From an uncultured Alistipes sp. (GTDB taxonomy: Bacteria > Bacteroidota > Bacteroidia > Bacteroidales > UBA932), in contig UQUN01000031.1 in the NCBI GenBank assembly GCA_900544175.1, forward strand, positions 1 to 28,304: a stretch of 28,304 bases of DNA. The letters are read 5' to 3'. The position numbers and the translations under genes were made by a program. The notes under the pieces were generated by a model, which saw nothing but the letters and a program-made list of their open reading frames with translations, was not told the DNA's origin and made no database searches. Each line of letters begins with the position of its first letter. Positions within the stretch are counted from its first letter, which is position 1. Positions 6,918-13,799 of this stretch are shown here, piece by piece.

Positions 6918-7607
6918 ATGGCCGTGCTCAACGGCACGGTCACCATCGACACCGCCTCCCCGGAGTACGCCGCCGCACAGGTGCTGGAGATCACTCTCCC
7001 GGAGCTGTCCATCCCCCGCAGCTGCGTCACCTCCTGCTGGATGCGCTCGCTGAAGACGGTGGAGTACCCCGGATACAGCAGGACATACTCCATAGGCACC
7101 GCCGTCAGGACATGGCTCAGGGACAGCCGCACCCTCTGCATCGAGAAGCTCCCCATATACGACGACCTCGGCAGCATCACCCTCGTCCTCTGCACCATGT
7201 ACGCCGTCAGGGGAGTGCGCCGGCCGGTGCTCCCCGGCACGAACACCGACCTGACGCTCGAGTACCTGACCGAAGAGCTCGACCACAGGAACGTCGTCTG
7301 CGCCGTGGAGGACGGATGGTGCTTCCTCCACATATGCTTCGACGAGTTCACCTCCGAGTTCGGGGACTCAGTATCCATACGCCTCGGAGGATTCCCGGAG
7401 GACGTCAGCGCAGACCTCTGTCTCACAGGAGGCAGCAACAACACCGGCCACCCAGGCTCCGCCATGGCCGCGGGACGCATCGAGGGCGGAGTGCTCACCG
7501 TACCCGACCTCGGGGGCATGTCCAAGTCCACCGGATGGACACCGTTCATATTCATGTTCGCCCCCAGGGGCGGCACCCAGCAAGGAAACTTATTGTCCAA
7601 CCCTTAA
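6918..7607 (+). CDS. Unknown phage-like protein in the cassette
   Basis: A 229-residue protein with a credible start, MAVLNGTVTIDTASPEYAAA. The reading frame is open further upstream without any ATG, so an earlier non-ATG start or fusion to copy B is possible. It has no signal peptide and no membrane segment. It alternates beta strands (QVLEITLPELSIP, TLCIEKLPIYDDLGSITLVLCTMYAVRG) and ends in a Gly-rich region. I do not recognise a family with certainty; the general look is that of a small Bacteroidota prophage protein. It is followed 12 nt later by copy C, which suggests one transcript. GC-rich codons match the neighbours. Confidence 0.6.
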   Translation: MAVLNGTVTIDTASPEYAAAQVLEITLPELSIPRSCVTSCWMRSLKTVEYPGYSRTYSIGTAVRTWLRDSRTLCIEKLPIYDDLGSITLVLCTMYAVRGVRRPVLPGTNTDLTLEYLTEELDHRNVVCAVEDGWCFLHICFDEFTSEFGDSVSIRLGGFPEDVSADLCLTGGSNNTGHPGSAMAAGRIEGGVLTVPDLGGMSKSTGWTPFIFMFAPRGGTQQGNLLSNP

Positions 7608-7619
7608 TACACAAGCATC

Positions 7620-8312
7620 ATGAAGTACCTACCTTCCATCGCATTCGAAGAGATGTCGGGCTCCGCAAAGGGAGTCACAGCCGCCAAGACACGCGGCCGC
7701 AAGTACATCCGCAACCGCGGCTACGGAGGCTCCGTCAGGACATCCTCGCAGGCCGCCGTCAAGTCAGTATTCAAGGCCCTCTCACAGAGCTGGAGGAGCC
7801 TAACCAACGAGCAGATCCTCGCATGGACCGCCATGGCCGCATCCCAGAAGGGACGCAGCGTCCTCGGGACGGCATCGAAGATCTCCGGCTCCAACCTCTA
7901 CTCCCGCCTCAACTTCTGGATCGTCCGCTGCGGAGGAGAGGCCCTCGCCAACCCGCCCGAGCTCACAGGAGTGGAGGCACCGGCGGAAGCCGCCATAGAA
8001 CTTTCCGAAGGAACATTCTCCTTCCAGCTCCCCTCCGTCCCCGCGGACGTCACCGGACTGAAGCTCGTCATCATGGCCTCCGCACCCCAGTCCAACGGCA
8101 TCTCCAACGCCTACGCCAAGGCAGTCCAGATCGGAGGTGTACGCGAGGTCGTCAACACCTCCTTCGACATCCTCAGCGACTACGCCGCCCTCTTCGGCGA
8201 GCCCGGCGAGGCCGCACCAAAGGTGTTCATGAAGTACTTCTTCGTCAACTCCGCCACGGGAGAGAAGTCCGGAGAGATGCTCCACATGGCGGTCTACACC
8301 CCCGCACCGTAA
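7620..8312 (+). CDS. Phage-like repeat-domain protein (copy C)
   Basis: A 230-residue product with the intact family layout: MKYLPSIAFEEMSGSAKGVT at the start, a basic segment (TRGRKYIRNRGY), then SQSWRSLTNEQILAWTAMAA and KISGSNLYSRLNFW. The W-x-L-T-x-x-Q-x-x-x-W pattern followed by ISG-x-x-L is seen in DUF6266-like proteins of Bacteroidota. The C-terminal half is beta-rich. Copies A, B and C share the N-terminal half, which points to duplication in place. The gene ends just before a strong hairpin (8326-8366). Role unknown, probably structural in a phage-derived particle or lysis module. This is the best-preserved member. Confidence 0.65.
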   Translation: MKYLPSIAFEEMSGSAKGVTAAKTRGRKYIRNRGYGGSVRTSSQAAVKSVFKALSQSWRSLTNEQILAWTAMAASQKGRSVLGTASKISGSNLYSRLNFWIVRCGGEALANPPELTGVEAPAEAAIELSEGTFSFQLPSVPADVTGLKLVIMASAPQSNGISNAYAKAVQIGGVREVVNTSFDILSDYAALFGEPGEAAPKVFMKYFFVNSATGEKSGEMLHMAVYTPAP

Positions 8313-8325
8313 CCCACGGCAGCTC

Positions 8326-8366
8326 AGTCCCGCCCCCGCATCAAAGAAAGCAGGAGCGGGACTTTT
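8326..8366 (+). terminator. Hairpin followed by T run inside the cassette
   Basis: AGTCCCGC (8326-8333) pairs perfectly with GCGGGACT (8356-8363), followed by TTT. It lies between copy C and the holin-like gene. It may terminate or attenuate transcription so that the three lysis-like genes downstream are made at a lower level or from their own promoter. Confidence 0.6.
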
Positions 8367-8384
8367 CCCAGACACCCCACGCCC

Positions 8385-8786
8385 ATGACACCCGACCTCA
8401 TCATACAGCTCATAGCCTCCGCCACCGGCACCGGAGGACTCATCGCCCTCTTCCTCATCACCGAGAAGAAGACCGCCGCAAGGCTCGAGAACACCCGCAG
8501 GATAAACGAGAAATGGCAGAGCGTCATCGCCCGCCAGGAGAAGGAGCTCGAGCTCCTCAGCCGCAGGTACGAGGCCGCCACCGCCAAGATCGACAGGCTC
8601 TACGACGACAACTCCGACCTGCGCAACCGCCTCGACCGCCTCGGCACAGACTGCGCCGTCAGCAGCCTCATGCGCTGCGACTGCGTAGCCTGCACCGCCA
8701 GAAAACCTCCCTTCGGCACCCATAACCCCACAGACACACAAGAACATGAACATGAAAACAAACAGGAACACGGACACCTACGCTGA
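8385..8786 (+). CDS. Membrane/coiled-coil protein, holin-like
   Basis: A 133-residue protein with one hydrophobic segment near the start (LIIQLIASATGTGGLIALFLI, about residues 5-25), followed by a charged coiled coil (about 28-85: KKTAARLENTRRINEKWQSV and ELELLSRRYEAAT) and a small Cys-rich patch (RCDCVACTARKPP, about 102-114). Bacteroidota prophages carry genes of this layout directly upstream of an endolysin. From that context I infer a holin or holin-like role: making membrane holes or positioning the endolysin. The sequence alone does not prove this. Its end overlaps the peptidase gene by 41 nt, which suggests coupled translation. Confidence 0.6.
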   Translation: MTPDLIIQLIASATGTGGLIALFLITEKKTAARLENTRRINEKWQSVIARQEKELELLSRRYEAATAKIDRLYDDNSDLRNRLDRLGTDCAVSSLMRCDCVACTARKPPFGTHNPTDTQEHEHENKQEHGHLR

Positions 8787-9222
8787 CCGCATCTCCGAGA
8801 ACTTCACCTGGTCCGAGATGCAGCGCAGCGACACCGCCCGACGCATGGGCATAGACAACACCGTACCCGAAGGCCCCGCAAGGCAGGCCGTCATCCTCCT
8901 CGTGACCCGCGTCCTCCAGCCCCTCCGCAAGGCATGGGGCAGACCCCTGGTCATCAACAGCGGCTACCGCTCCCCCGAGCTCAACGAAGCCGTCGGAGGA
9001 GTCCACGGCTCGCAGCACGTCAGGGGAGAGGCCGCCGACATCGCCGCACCCGACCCCCTCCTCCTGGCACAGACAGCAGTCCGCAGCCGCATCCCATTCG
9101 ACCAGATGATACTCTACTCCACATTCGTCCACATCTCCCACAGGCCCCGGGGCCCCCAGAGAGGACAGATACTCTACGACATCTCCTACAGACAGCACTA
9201 CCCTGAGATCATAGAACTATGA
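8746..9222 (+). CDS. M15-family peptidase (endolysin-like)
   Basis: 158 residues, or 156 if translation starts at the ATG at 8752. The family is peptidase M15A (D-Ala-D-Ala carboxypeptidase/endopeptidase that cleaves peptidoglycan stems). The signature is plain: SGYRSPELNEAVGG, then GSQHVRGEAADI (zinc ligands His and Asp) and, near the C-terminus, FVHISH with the last zinc His. The protein lacks a signal peptide, as is usual for phage endolysins that rely on a holin. It is packed between a holin-like gene (41-nt overlap) and a spanin-like gene (4-nt ATGA overlap), which is a typical lysis cassette order. GC-rich codons link it to the cassette. The M15 identity is strong; the lysis role is inferred from context. 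Confidence 0.85.
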   Translation: MNMKTNRNTDTYADRISENFTWSEMQRSDTARRMGIDNTVPEGPARQAVILLVTRVLQPLRKAWGRPLVINSGYRSPELNEAVGGVHGSQHVRGEAADIAAPDPLLLAQTAVRSRIPFDQMILYSTFVHISHRPRGPQRGQILYDISYRQHYPEIIEL

Positions 9223-9743
9223 CCGCAACAGCCTATTTCCAACACCTACGAACACTCATCATCATTCCAACTGTTCTCCTGAACACTTCATGCAGTCCGA
9301 AGATATATCCTGAATCAATACTTGCAAAGACTTCGGACACCACTATAATTACAGAACGTGAATACATCCGCGACACCATCATCCATCTCAAGCCAGACAC
9401 AAGCCTCATCCGCGCCCTGATAGAATGCGATTCAGTCGGCAGAGCCCGCCTGACCGAAATCAGCACACTCCGCCGCTCCGCATCACTCACCCAATCACTA
9501 AACCTCGACGACCACGGAACACTAACTGCAACAGCAGCCATAGACTCCATGGGCATATACCTTACCTATAAAGAAAGATACCGTAACACATCCACTAAAT
9601 CCACATCCAGCTCAACAGAAACAATAATAAAGGAAGTAAACATCCTTCACTGGTGGCAAAAAATTTTAATCGCTATTGGAGCCGCATCAATGATTGGAAT
9701 CGCACTATACACCGCATATCGGATAAAGCAGTTTATCAAATGA
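9219..9743 (+). CDS. Lipoprotein with C-terminal membrane helix, spanin-like
   Basis: A 174-residue protein that starts within the peptidase stop (ATGA overlap). It has a hydrophobic N-terminus ending LLNTSC (Cys about residue 25), a lipobox-like site, so lipid attachment is likely. A long hydrophilic middle is Ser/Thr-rich. A C-terminal membrane helix follows (ILIAIGAASMIGIALYTAY) and then a basic tail. A lipid anchor at one end and a membrane helix at the other would let the protein span the envelope, as unimolecular spanins of phages do. The spanin call is inference. Base composition is lower in GC than the six preceding genes, so it may have a different origin or be native DNA at the edge of the element. 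Confidence 0.6.
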   Translation: MTATAYFQHLRTLIIIPTVLLNTSCSPKIYPESILAKTSDTTIITEREYIRDTIIHLKPDTSLIRALIECDSVGRARLTEISTLRRSASLTQSLNLDDHGTLTATAAIDSMGIYLTYKERYRNTSTKSTSSSTETIIKEVNILHWWQKILIAIGAASMIGIALYTAYRIKQFIK

Positions 9744-9763
9744 AAAAATCTTCAAAGAATTCT

Positions 9764-9783
9764 GTGGTGCAAATGTGGTGCAA
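9764..9783. repeat. Short direct repeats next to tRNA-Arg
   Basis: GTGGTGCAA occurs at 9764-9772 and again at 9775-9783. The reverse reading contains TTTGC, a motif common at integration sites of Bacteroides elements. This, and the location at the tRNA 3' side, suggest a possible attachment site, but no second copy is visible elsewhere in the window. Confidence 0.3.
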
Positions 9784-9796
9784 TTAAAATAAAACA

Positions 9797-9833
9797 AAAG
9801 CGCAATGCATTGGCTTGCAATACATTGCGCTTT
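9797..9833 (-). terminator. Terminator after tRNA-Arg
   Basis: A perfect 11-bp stem (AAAGCGCAATG at 9797-9807 with CATTGCGCTTT at 9823-9833) is followed on the minus strand by TTTTGTTTTATTTT. It ends the rplS/tRNA-Arg transcript. The stem is symmetric and can also stop the cassette's plus-strand transcripts. Confidence 0.8.
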
Positions 9834-9838
9834 CATAG

Positions 9839-9915
9839 TGGTGACCCCGGCGGGATTCAAACCCACAACCTTCTGATCCGTAGTCAGATGCTCTATTCAG
9901 TTGAGCTACGGGGCC
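9839..9915 (-). tRNA. tRNA-Arg(ACG)
   Basis: The acceptor arms GGCCCCG and CGGGGTC, the D arm, the anticodon stem TCTGA/TCAGA with loop CTACGGA (anticodon ACG) and the T arm GTGGG-TTTGAAT-CCCGC are all present. The 3' CCA is encoded. The anticodon reads CGN arginine codons after A-to-I editing. It lies only 10 nt after the rplS stop codon and its 3' end faces the GC-rich cassette, a classic place for element integration. Confidence 0.95.
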
Positions 9916-9925
9916 GATTCGGTAA

Positions 9926-10312
9926 CTACTCAGCCGATACTGAGTCGTCTGCCGCTGAACCCATATATCTCTTCTCCTTTATGCGAGCCTTCTTGCCTGT
10001 AAGATTCCTCAGGTAGTAAATCCTTGCCCTGCGTACCTTACCGCTCTTATTAAGTTCTATATCCTGAATGAACGGAGAATAAAGTGGGAATATCCTCTCA
10101 ACACCTATTCCATTGGATATCTTGCGTACAGTAAAAGTCTGTGTTGTACCGCATCCTTTCCTCTGTATAACCACTCCACGGAACTTCTGAAGCCTCTCCT
10201 TGTTTTCCTCCTTAATCTTATAAGTCACTGTAACCGTATCACCGGCCCTGAAATCAGGATACTTCTTATCATCCTGTGCAAATGCCTGTTCTGCAATCTT
10301 TATTAAATCCAT
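9926..10312 (-). CDS. rplS: Ribosomal protein L19
   Basis: The 128-residue protein starts MDLIKIAEQAF. The upstream in-frame ATG would add MPKFRKK, but the internal start matches the standard L19 beginning (M-x-LIK). The fold signature is clear: DFRAGDTVTVTYKI, RLQKFRGVVIQRKG, TFTVRKISNGIGVERIFPLYSP, and VRRARIYYLRNLTGKKARIKEK near the end. L19 sits at the interface of the 30S and 50S subunits. The C-terminal tail MGSAADDSVSAE is a common short extension. A strong promoter precedes it and tRNA-Arg follows 10 nt later, so both are probably one transcript. Confidence 0.95.
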   Translation of the reverse strand: MDLIKIAEQAFAQDDKKYPDFRAGDTVTVTYKIKEENKERLQKFRGVVIQRKGCGTTQTFTVRKISNGIGVERIFPLYSPFIQDIELNKSGKVRRARIYYLRNLTGKKARIKEKRYMGSAADDSVSAE

Positions 10313-10382
10313 TTTCTTTCTAAATTTTGGCAACGTTGCGTCTTAAAAATCCGTACAAGAGGTTGCTGATTTTTTGGGACTG

Positions 10383-10412
10383 CAAAGATATACAAAAGAG
10401 AAGACATTCCAA
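10383..10412 (-). promoter_or_regulatory. rplS promoter
   Basis: On the minus strand TTG (plus 10410-10412), 19 nt, TATCTTTG (plus 10383-10390): a perfect Bacteroidota promoter. Transcription should start near 10379, giving a leader of about 67 nt. It begins just after the dnaJ stop codon. Confidence 0.8.
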
Positions 10413-10424
10413 ATTTTTTTCAAC

Positions 10425-11600
10425 CTAACTGAACATTTTTTTCATTCTGTCGAAAAAATTCTTATCTTTCTTTGTCGGCTTAGGATCGAAGTTTCCTGAT
10501 CTCCTAAGTTTTTCGAACATCTCTTTTTCATCCCTGTCCACTTTCTTGGGTGTCCAGACCTGAATGAATACCAGAAGATCTCCACGACCGTACCCGTTAA
10601 TGTCAGGTACTCCCTTGCCTCTTACGCGGAGGAACGTTCCTGACTGGGTTCCAGGTTCGATTTTTATCCTCACCTTACCGTCTGCAGCCGGGATATCCGC
10701 CGTAGTACCGAGAACAAGATCCGGCATTGACACGAATAAAGTATAAATCAGGTCATTGCCGTCTCTCTGCAGTTCTCCGTCCTCCTCTTCCTCTATAAGT
10801 ACGAGAAGATCTCCGTTCACACCGTTGCCCTTTGCGGCATTTCCTTTACCGTGAACCGTCAGTTGCATACCCTGCACGACCCCGGCAGGAATCTTGAACG
10901 ACACCTCCTCAGTACCCTCTACCACTCCTGCCCCATGACATTGGGAACAAGGCTTGGTTATCACCTTTCCCTCACCGCCGCACACAGGACATGGCGACGT
11001 AGTCTGCATTCTACCCATAAATGACTGAACTGTCCTGGTCACGACTCCGGTACCATGACATGTGTCACAAGTGTGTATATCCGACTCTGAATCCGCTCCG
11101 CGGCCACCGCACTGAGGACATTTTACAAGCTTCTTCAGTTTGACTGTCTTGCTCGTTCCATTTACGATTTCTGAAAGTGACAGCTTGACACGTATACGGA
11201 TATTGGAACCTTTCTGCACACGACCGGAACCGCTCCTGCCAGATGAGCCGAAACCTCCGAAACTACCGAAACCTCCGCCACCGAAAATGTCCCCGAAACG
11301 GCTGAAGATATCCTCCATGGAGAAACCTCCGCCAAATCCTTCGAAACCACCTGCCCCGCTTCCGGATGCTCCACCCACACCGGCATGTCCGAACTTGTCG
11401 TATCTGGCTTTCTTATCCGGATTGCTCAGTACATCATAAGCCTCTGCGGCTTCCTTGAACTTCTCCTCGGCCGAAGCATCCCCTGGATTTCTATCCGGGT
11501 GATACTTCAACGCCATCTTCCGGTAAGCCTTCTTTATCTCATCAGCCGAAGCGTCCCTCGACACCCCGAGCACTTCATAATAATCTCTTTTCTCTGCCAT
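10425..11600 (-). CDS. dnaJ: Chaperone DnaJ
   Basis: A full-length 391-residue DnaJ, the co-chaperone that delivers substrates to DnaK and stimulates its ATPase. The J domain (about 1-70) has the HPD triad at residues 34-36. A Gly/Phe-rich linker (about 75-130) contains repeated GGFGSFGGFG. Four CxxCxGxG zinc repeats follow (CPQCGGRG, CDTCHGTG, CPVCGGEG, CSQCHGAG). The C-terminal substrate-binding and dimerisation domains are intact. It starts 6 nt after the grpE stop codon, so the two are translated from one mRNA. The length is normal. Confidence 0.98.
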   Translation of the reverse strand: MAEKRDYYEVLGVSRDASADEIKKAYRKMALKYHPDRNPGDASAEEKFKEAAEAYDVLSNPDKKARYDKFGHAGVGGASGSGAGGFEGFGGGFSMEDIFSRFGDIFGGGGFGSFGGFGSSGRSGSGRVQKGSNIRIRVKLSLSEIVNGTSKTVKLKKLVKCPQCGGRGADSESDIHTCDTCHGTGVVTRTVQSFMGRMQTTSPCPVCGGEGKVITKPCSQCHGAGVVEGTEEVSFKIPAGVVQGMQLTVHGKGNAAKGNGVNGDLLVLIEEEEDGELQRDGNDLIYTLFVSMPDLVLGTTADIPAADGKVRIKIEPGTQSGTFLRVRGKGVPDINGYGRGDLLVFIQVWTPKKVDRDEKEMFEKLRRSGNFDPKPTKKDKNFFDRMKKMFS

Positions 11601-11606
11601 ACGGAA

Positions 11607-12200
11607 CTACACCCCCACTACTACTTTAGCATATCTGATCACCTTGTCGTTCAACTTATATCCCTGTTGGACTACATCTATGACCTTATTTTTCTTGTCT
11701 TTTTCCTGAACCGGCATCTGCGCCACTGCCTCATGGAAATCCGTGTCAAGATCCTTGCCAATGGCCTCCACGACACTGAGACCACGTCCTTTCAGATACG
11801 ACATCAGTTTATTGTAGATAAGCTCAGTACCCTCTATGGCAGCCTTGTCGGAACCGGATTCCCTCAGAACCTGCAGAGCCCGCTCGCAGTCATCCAGAAC
11901 CGGAAGCATACCTTTTATAATATCCTCTCCGGCCGTTGATATCAGATCCAGTCTTTCCTTGGCTGTCCTCCTGCGGTAGTTGTCGAACTCGGCAGCAAGC
12001 CTGAGATACTTGTCGCTGACCTCCGCAAGACGTGCCTGCGCAGCCTTCAGCTCTTCCTCTTTTTTCTCAGCATGCTTCTTATCCGCCTTGTCCTTCTTCT
12101 TTTTCTGCCCTGTATCACCATTTTCCTCAGTATCAGGAAGAGGAGCTTCTTCTACAAGCTCTTCCTCCTGGACTATCTCTTCTTTTTCTTTATCTGCCAT
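11607..12200 (-). CDS. grpE: Nucleotide exchange factor GrpE
   Basis: I chose the ATG at 12200 (MADKEKEEIVQEEELVEEAP); the longer frame to 12260 lacks the usual start and runs through the promoter. The 197-residue protein has the expected acidic N-terminal tail, a long dimeric coiled coil (KKDKADKKHAEKKEEELKAA onward), and the GrpE head signature (GMLPVLDDCERALQ, DTDFHEAVAQMP, VVQQGYKLNDKVIRYAKVVV). GrpE releases ADP from DnaK. It lies upstream of dnaJ with a 6-nt gap; dnaK is a separate unit about 6 kb away. The likely promoter carries a palindrome that also stands before dnaK. Confidence 0.95.
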   Translation of the reverse strand: MADKEKEEIVQEEELVEEAPLPDTEENGDTGQKKKKDKADKKHAEKKEEELKAAQARLAEVSDKYLRLAAEFDNYRRRTAKERLDLISTAGEDIIKGMLPVLDDCERALQVLRESGSDKAAIEGTELIYNKLMSYLKGRGLSVVEAIGKDLDTDFHEAVAQMPVQEKDKKNKVIDVVQQGYKLNDKVIRYAKVVVGV

Positions 12201-12234
12201 AATAACGTAATTTAACGAATCGTTTACATCACCG

Positions 12235-12272
12235 CAAAAACACTGCCACGGGATGAACAAGACAATTTGTCA
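12235..12272 (-). promoter_or_regulatory. grpE promoter with palindromic operator candidate
   Basis: On the minus strand TTG (plus 12263-12265), 20 nt, TGTTTTTG (plus 12235-12242): one mismatch to TAnnTTTG. The TTG falls inside the palindrome TGACAAATTGTCT (plus 12260-12272). The same TGACA-N3-TGTC form occurs before dnaK (18821-18833). A protein bound here would cover the -33 element. Confidence 0.5.
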
Positions 12273-12273
12273 G

Positions 12274-13722
12274 TCACAATACCACAATAGTCGGCCGGAC
12301 ATCCCGATATTTACGCATCGTCGCACCTATAGGCGCACCTATATATGTGGGATCGCACATGACGTATCTTACCCCGTCCTTCTCGTAACCGTCACCGGCC
12401 ACCTCGTACGGAAAAGCCACTCCGCACGAAACGTGCCCTTCATAACAGAACATGGCCACATCGAGGCCAAGAAGGTCCTTTACAAGCCACGAGAGCAGCA
12501 GTACCCTGTCCTTGCAGTTATTGGCTCCATAGTAGAACGATTCCTCGACAAACAGCGGCTTGGCTCTGCCGAACATCTCGTAGTCCGTCTTGTAGTCAAA
12601 CCCGTATTGTATAAGCCTAAGCAGAAAAGAGACAGCCTCCTGCTCGTTCATACCATCCTTGAGAATCTTGTATTTCAGTGCAGTGAACACCGCTTTGCGA
12701 AGTTCCGAATCAACGGCAGAACTATGATAGGTCATCAGGTCAGACTGGGGGTAATCCAAAGTGAAGTGCACACCTGGCATGTTCAGCGGAACATTCACCT
12801 CATCCCCCACAAACTCAGCCCACTTAGGCACGGACTTGAGGCGGTAATAATCATAGCCTACCGCCATGGGTTCGTCGATAACCAGACTAAGTTTCTTGTC
12901 AGCTGCAGAGAAATCCTCTGAAAATGAATACAACGGCTCCTGACTGTTAAGACGGACATAGGAGAATATATAAAAATCCTCGTCGCCATCAGTAATGTAT
13001 GAAACCTGGTAAATAGGAGAATCGAACGGCAGCAGCAGAATAAGTCCGTTTCCGGACGCCCCTACTCTGGCCTTATACTGAAGCTGGCTAAGCAGAAACA
13101 TCTGCGTCATGACCTTTTCATTGACATACTCATCGATATAAAGTGCATCTGTATATTTCTTGATCAGCGTATACAGAGCCCAGTCACTCAAGGCATACGT
13201 ATCCCGTATATCCTGGATAGCCTCCACTGAAGACATGAAATCAGACCCGGACAAGATCTTCCACGCGTTGGACGCATCCTGCTCGGAAGCCATAATACGC
13301 GGCAGCCGCATGTCCTCGGCAAACGGGATGTTTTCCTCTATGCCGTAAAAGTCCACGGTTACAGAAGATCCGCCTGCATAGAAGGCGGACACAGCAGGCA
13401 CCTGCATTACCGGAGCACACATTACTCCCGGTGCAGGAACACCATGGGCAAATCCAGGAGATGAAGCTTCCTCCGGATTGTAATACTCCGGCTCATCTGC
13501 CACAGGACCTATTGGATCGTCTTTTCCACGCTGCACCAAAAATTCCTGCCACGCCGCGGCAAGATACTCCGTGAATTCGGAATTGGCTTTTGACCTCCAG
13601 TCCTTGAACTCCTGAGTCCTCTGCCTGTAAAAGTCGAGGAAAGACTGGTCATCCTGCGCATACCCTACCCCAGACAAAAAGTACAGCAATGCTGTCACCA
13701 CCAGTATATGTCTTATTCTCAT
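12274..13722 (-). CDS. Exported transglutaminase-like cysteine protease-fold protein
   Basis: A 482-residue protein with a signal peptide (HILVVTALLYFLSGVGYAQ). The N-terminal part is helical and charged (about 24-100). The C-terminal part carries a transglutaminase-like catalytic triad: Cys in GANNCKDR (C403), His in YEGHVSCGVAF (H430), and Asp in CDPTYIGAP (D457). In the family these residues form the papain-like active site, but many bacterial members are proteases or have unknown substrates. It is probably periplasmic. The upstream LPP20 lipoprotein gene ends 77 nt before this start with a terminator between, so expression may be separate. Two Cys residues near the active site (C426 and C433) could form a disulfide. 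Confidence 0.7.
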   Translation of the reverse strand: MRIRHILVVTALLYFLSGVGYAQDDQSFLDFYRQRTQEFKDWRSKANSEFTEYLAAAWQEFLVQRGKDDPIGPVADEPEYYNPEEASSPGFAHGVPAPGVMCAPVMQVPAVSAFYAGGSSVTVDFYGIEENIPFAEDMRLPRIMASEQDASNAWKILSGSDFMSSVEAIQDIRDTYALSDWALYTLIKKYTDALYIDEYVNEKVMTQMFLLSQLQYKARVGASGNGLILLLPFDSPIYQVSYITDGDEDFYIFSYVRLNSQEPLYSFSEDFSAADKKLSLVIDEPMAVGYDYYRLKSVPKWAEFVGDEVNVPLNMPGVHFTLDYPQSDLMTYHSSAVDSELRKAVFTALKYKILKDGMNEQEAVSFLLRLIQYGFDYKTDYEMFGRAKPLFVEESFYYGANNCKDRVLLLSWLVKDLLGLDVAMFCYEGHVSCGVAFPYEVAGDGYEKDGVRYVMCDPTYIGAPIGATMRKYRDVRPTIVVL

Positions 13723-13744
13723 ATCATTTATTGATTAAAAGAAA

Positions 13745-13776
13745 GCTCCCACCTGGCTTTCAAGCTTGGAGGGAGC
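13745..13776 (-). terminator. Terminator after the LPP20-like gene
   Basis: On the minus strand GCTCCC and GGGAGC form a 6-bp stem around a 20-nt loop, followed by TTTCTTTT. It is modest but lies at the expected place, between the lipoprotein gene and the transglutaminase-like gene. Confidence 0.5.
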
Positions 13777-13799
13777 CTATATGTCGTGTACGGCAATCA

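Noticed and set aside
6857..8725. A 622-residue open frame through the cassette
   Set aside because: It is Arg/Pro/His-rich, shadows the real genes in other frames and exists because stop codons are rare in GC-rich DNA.
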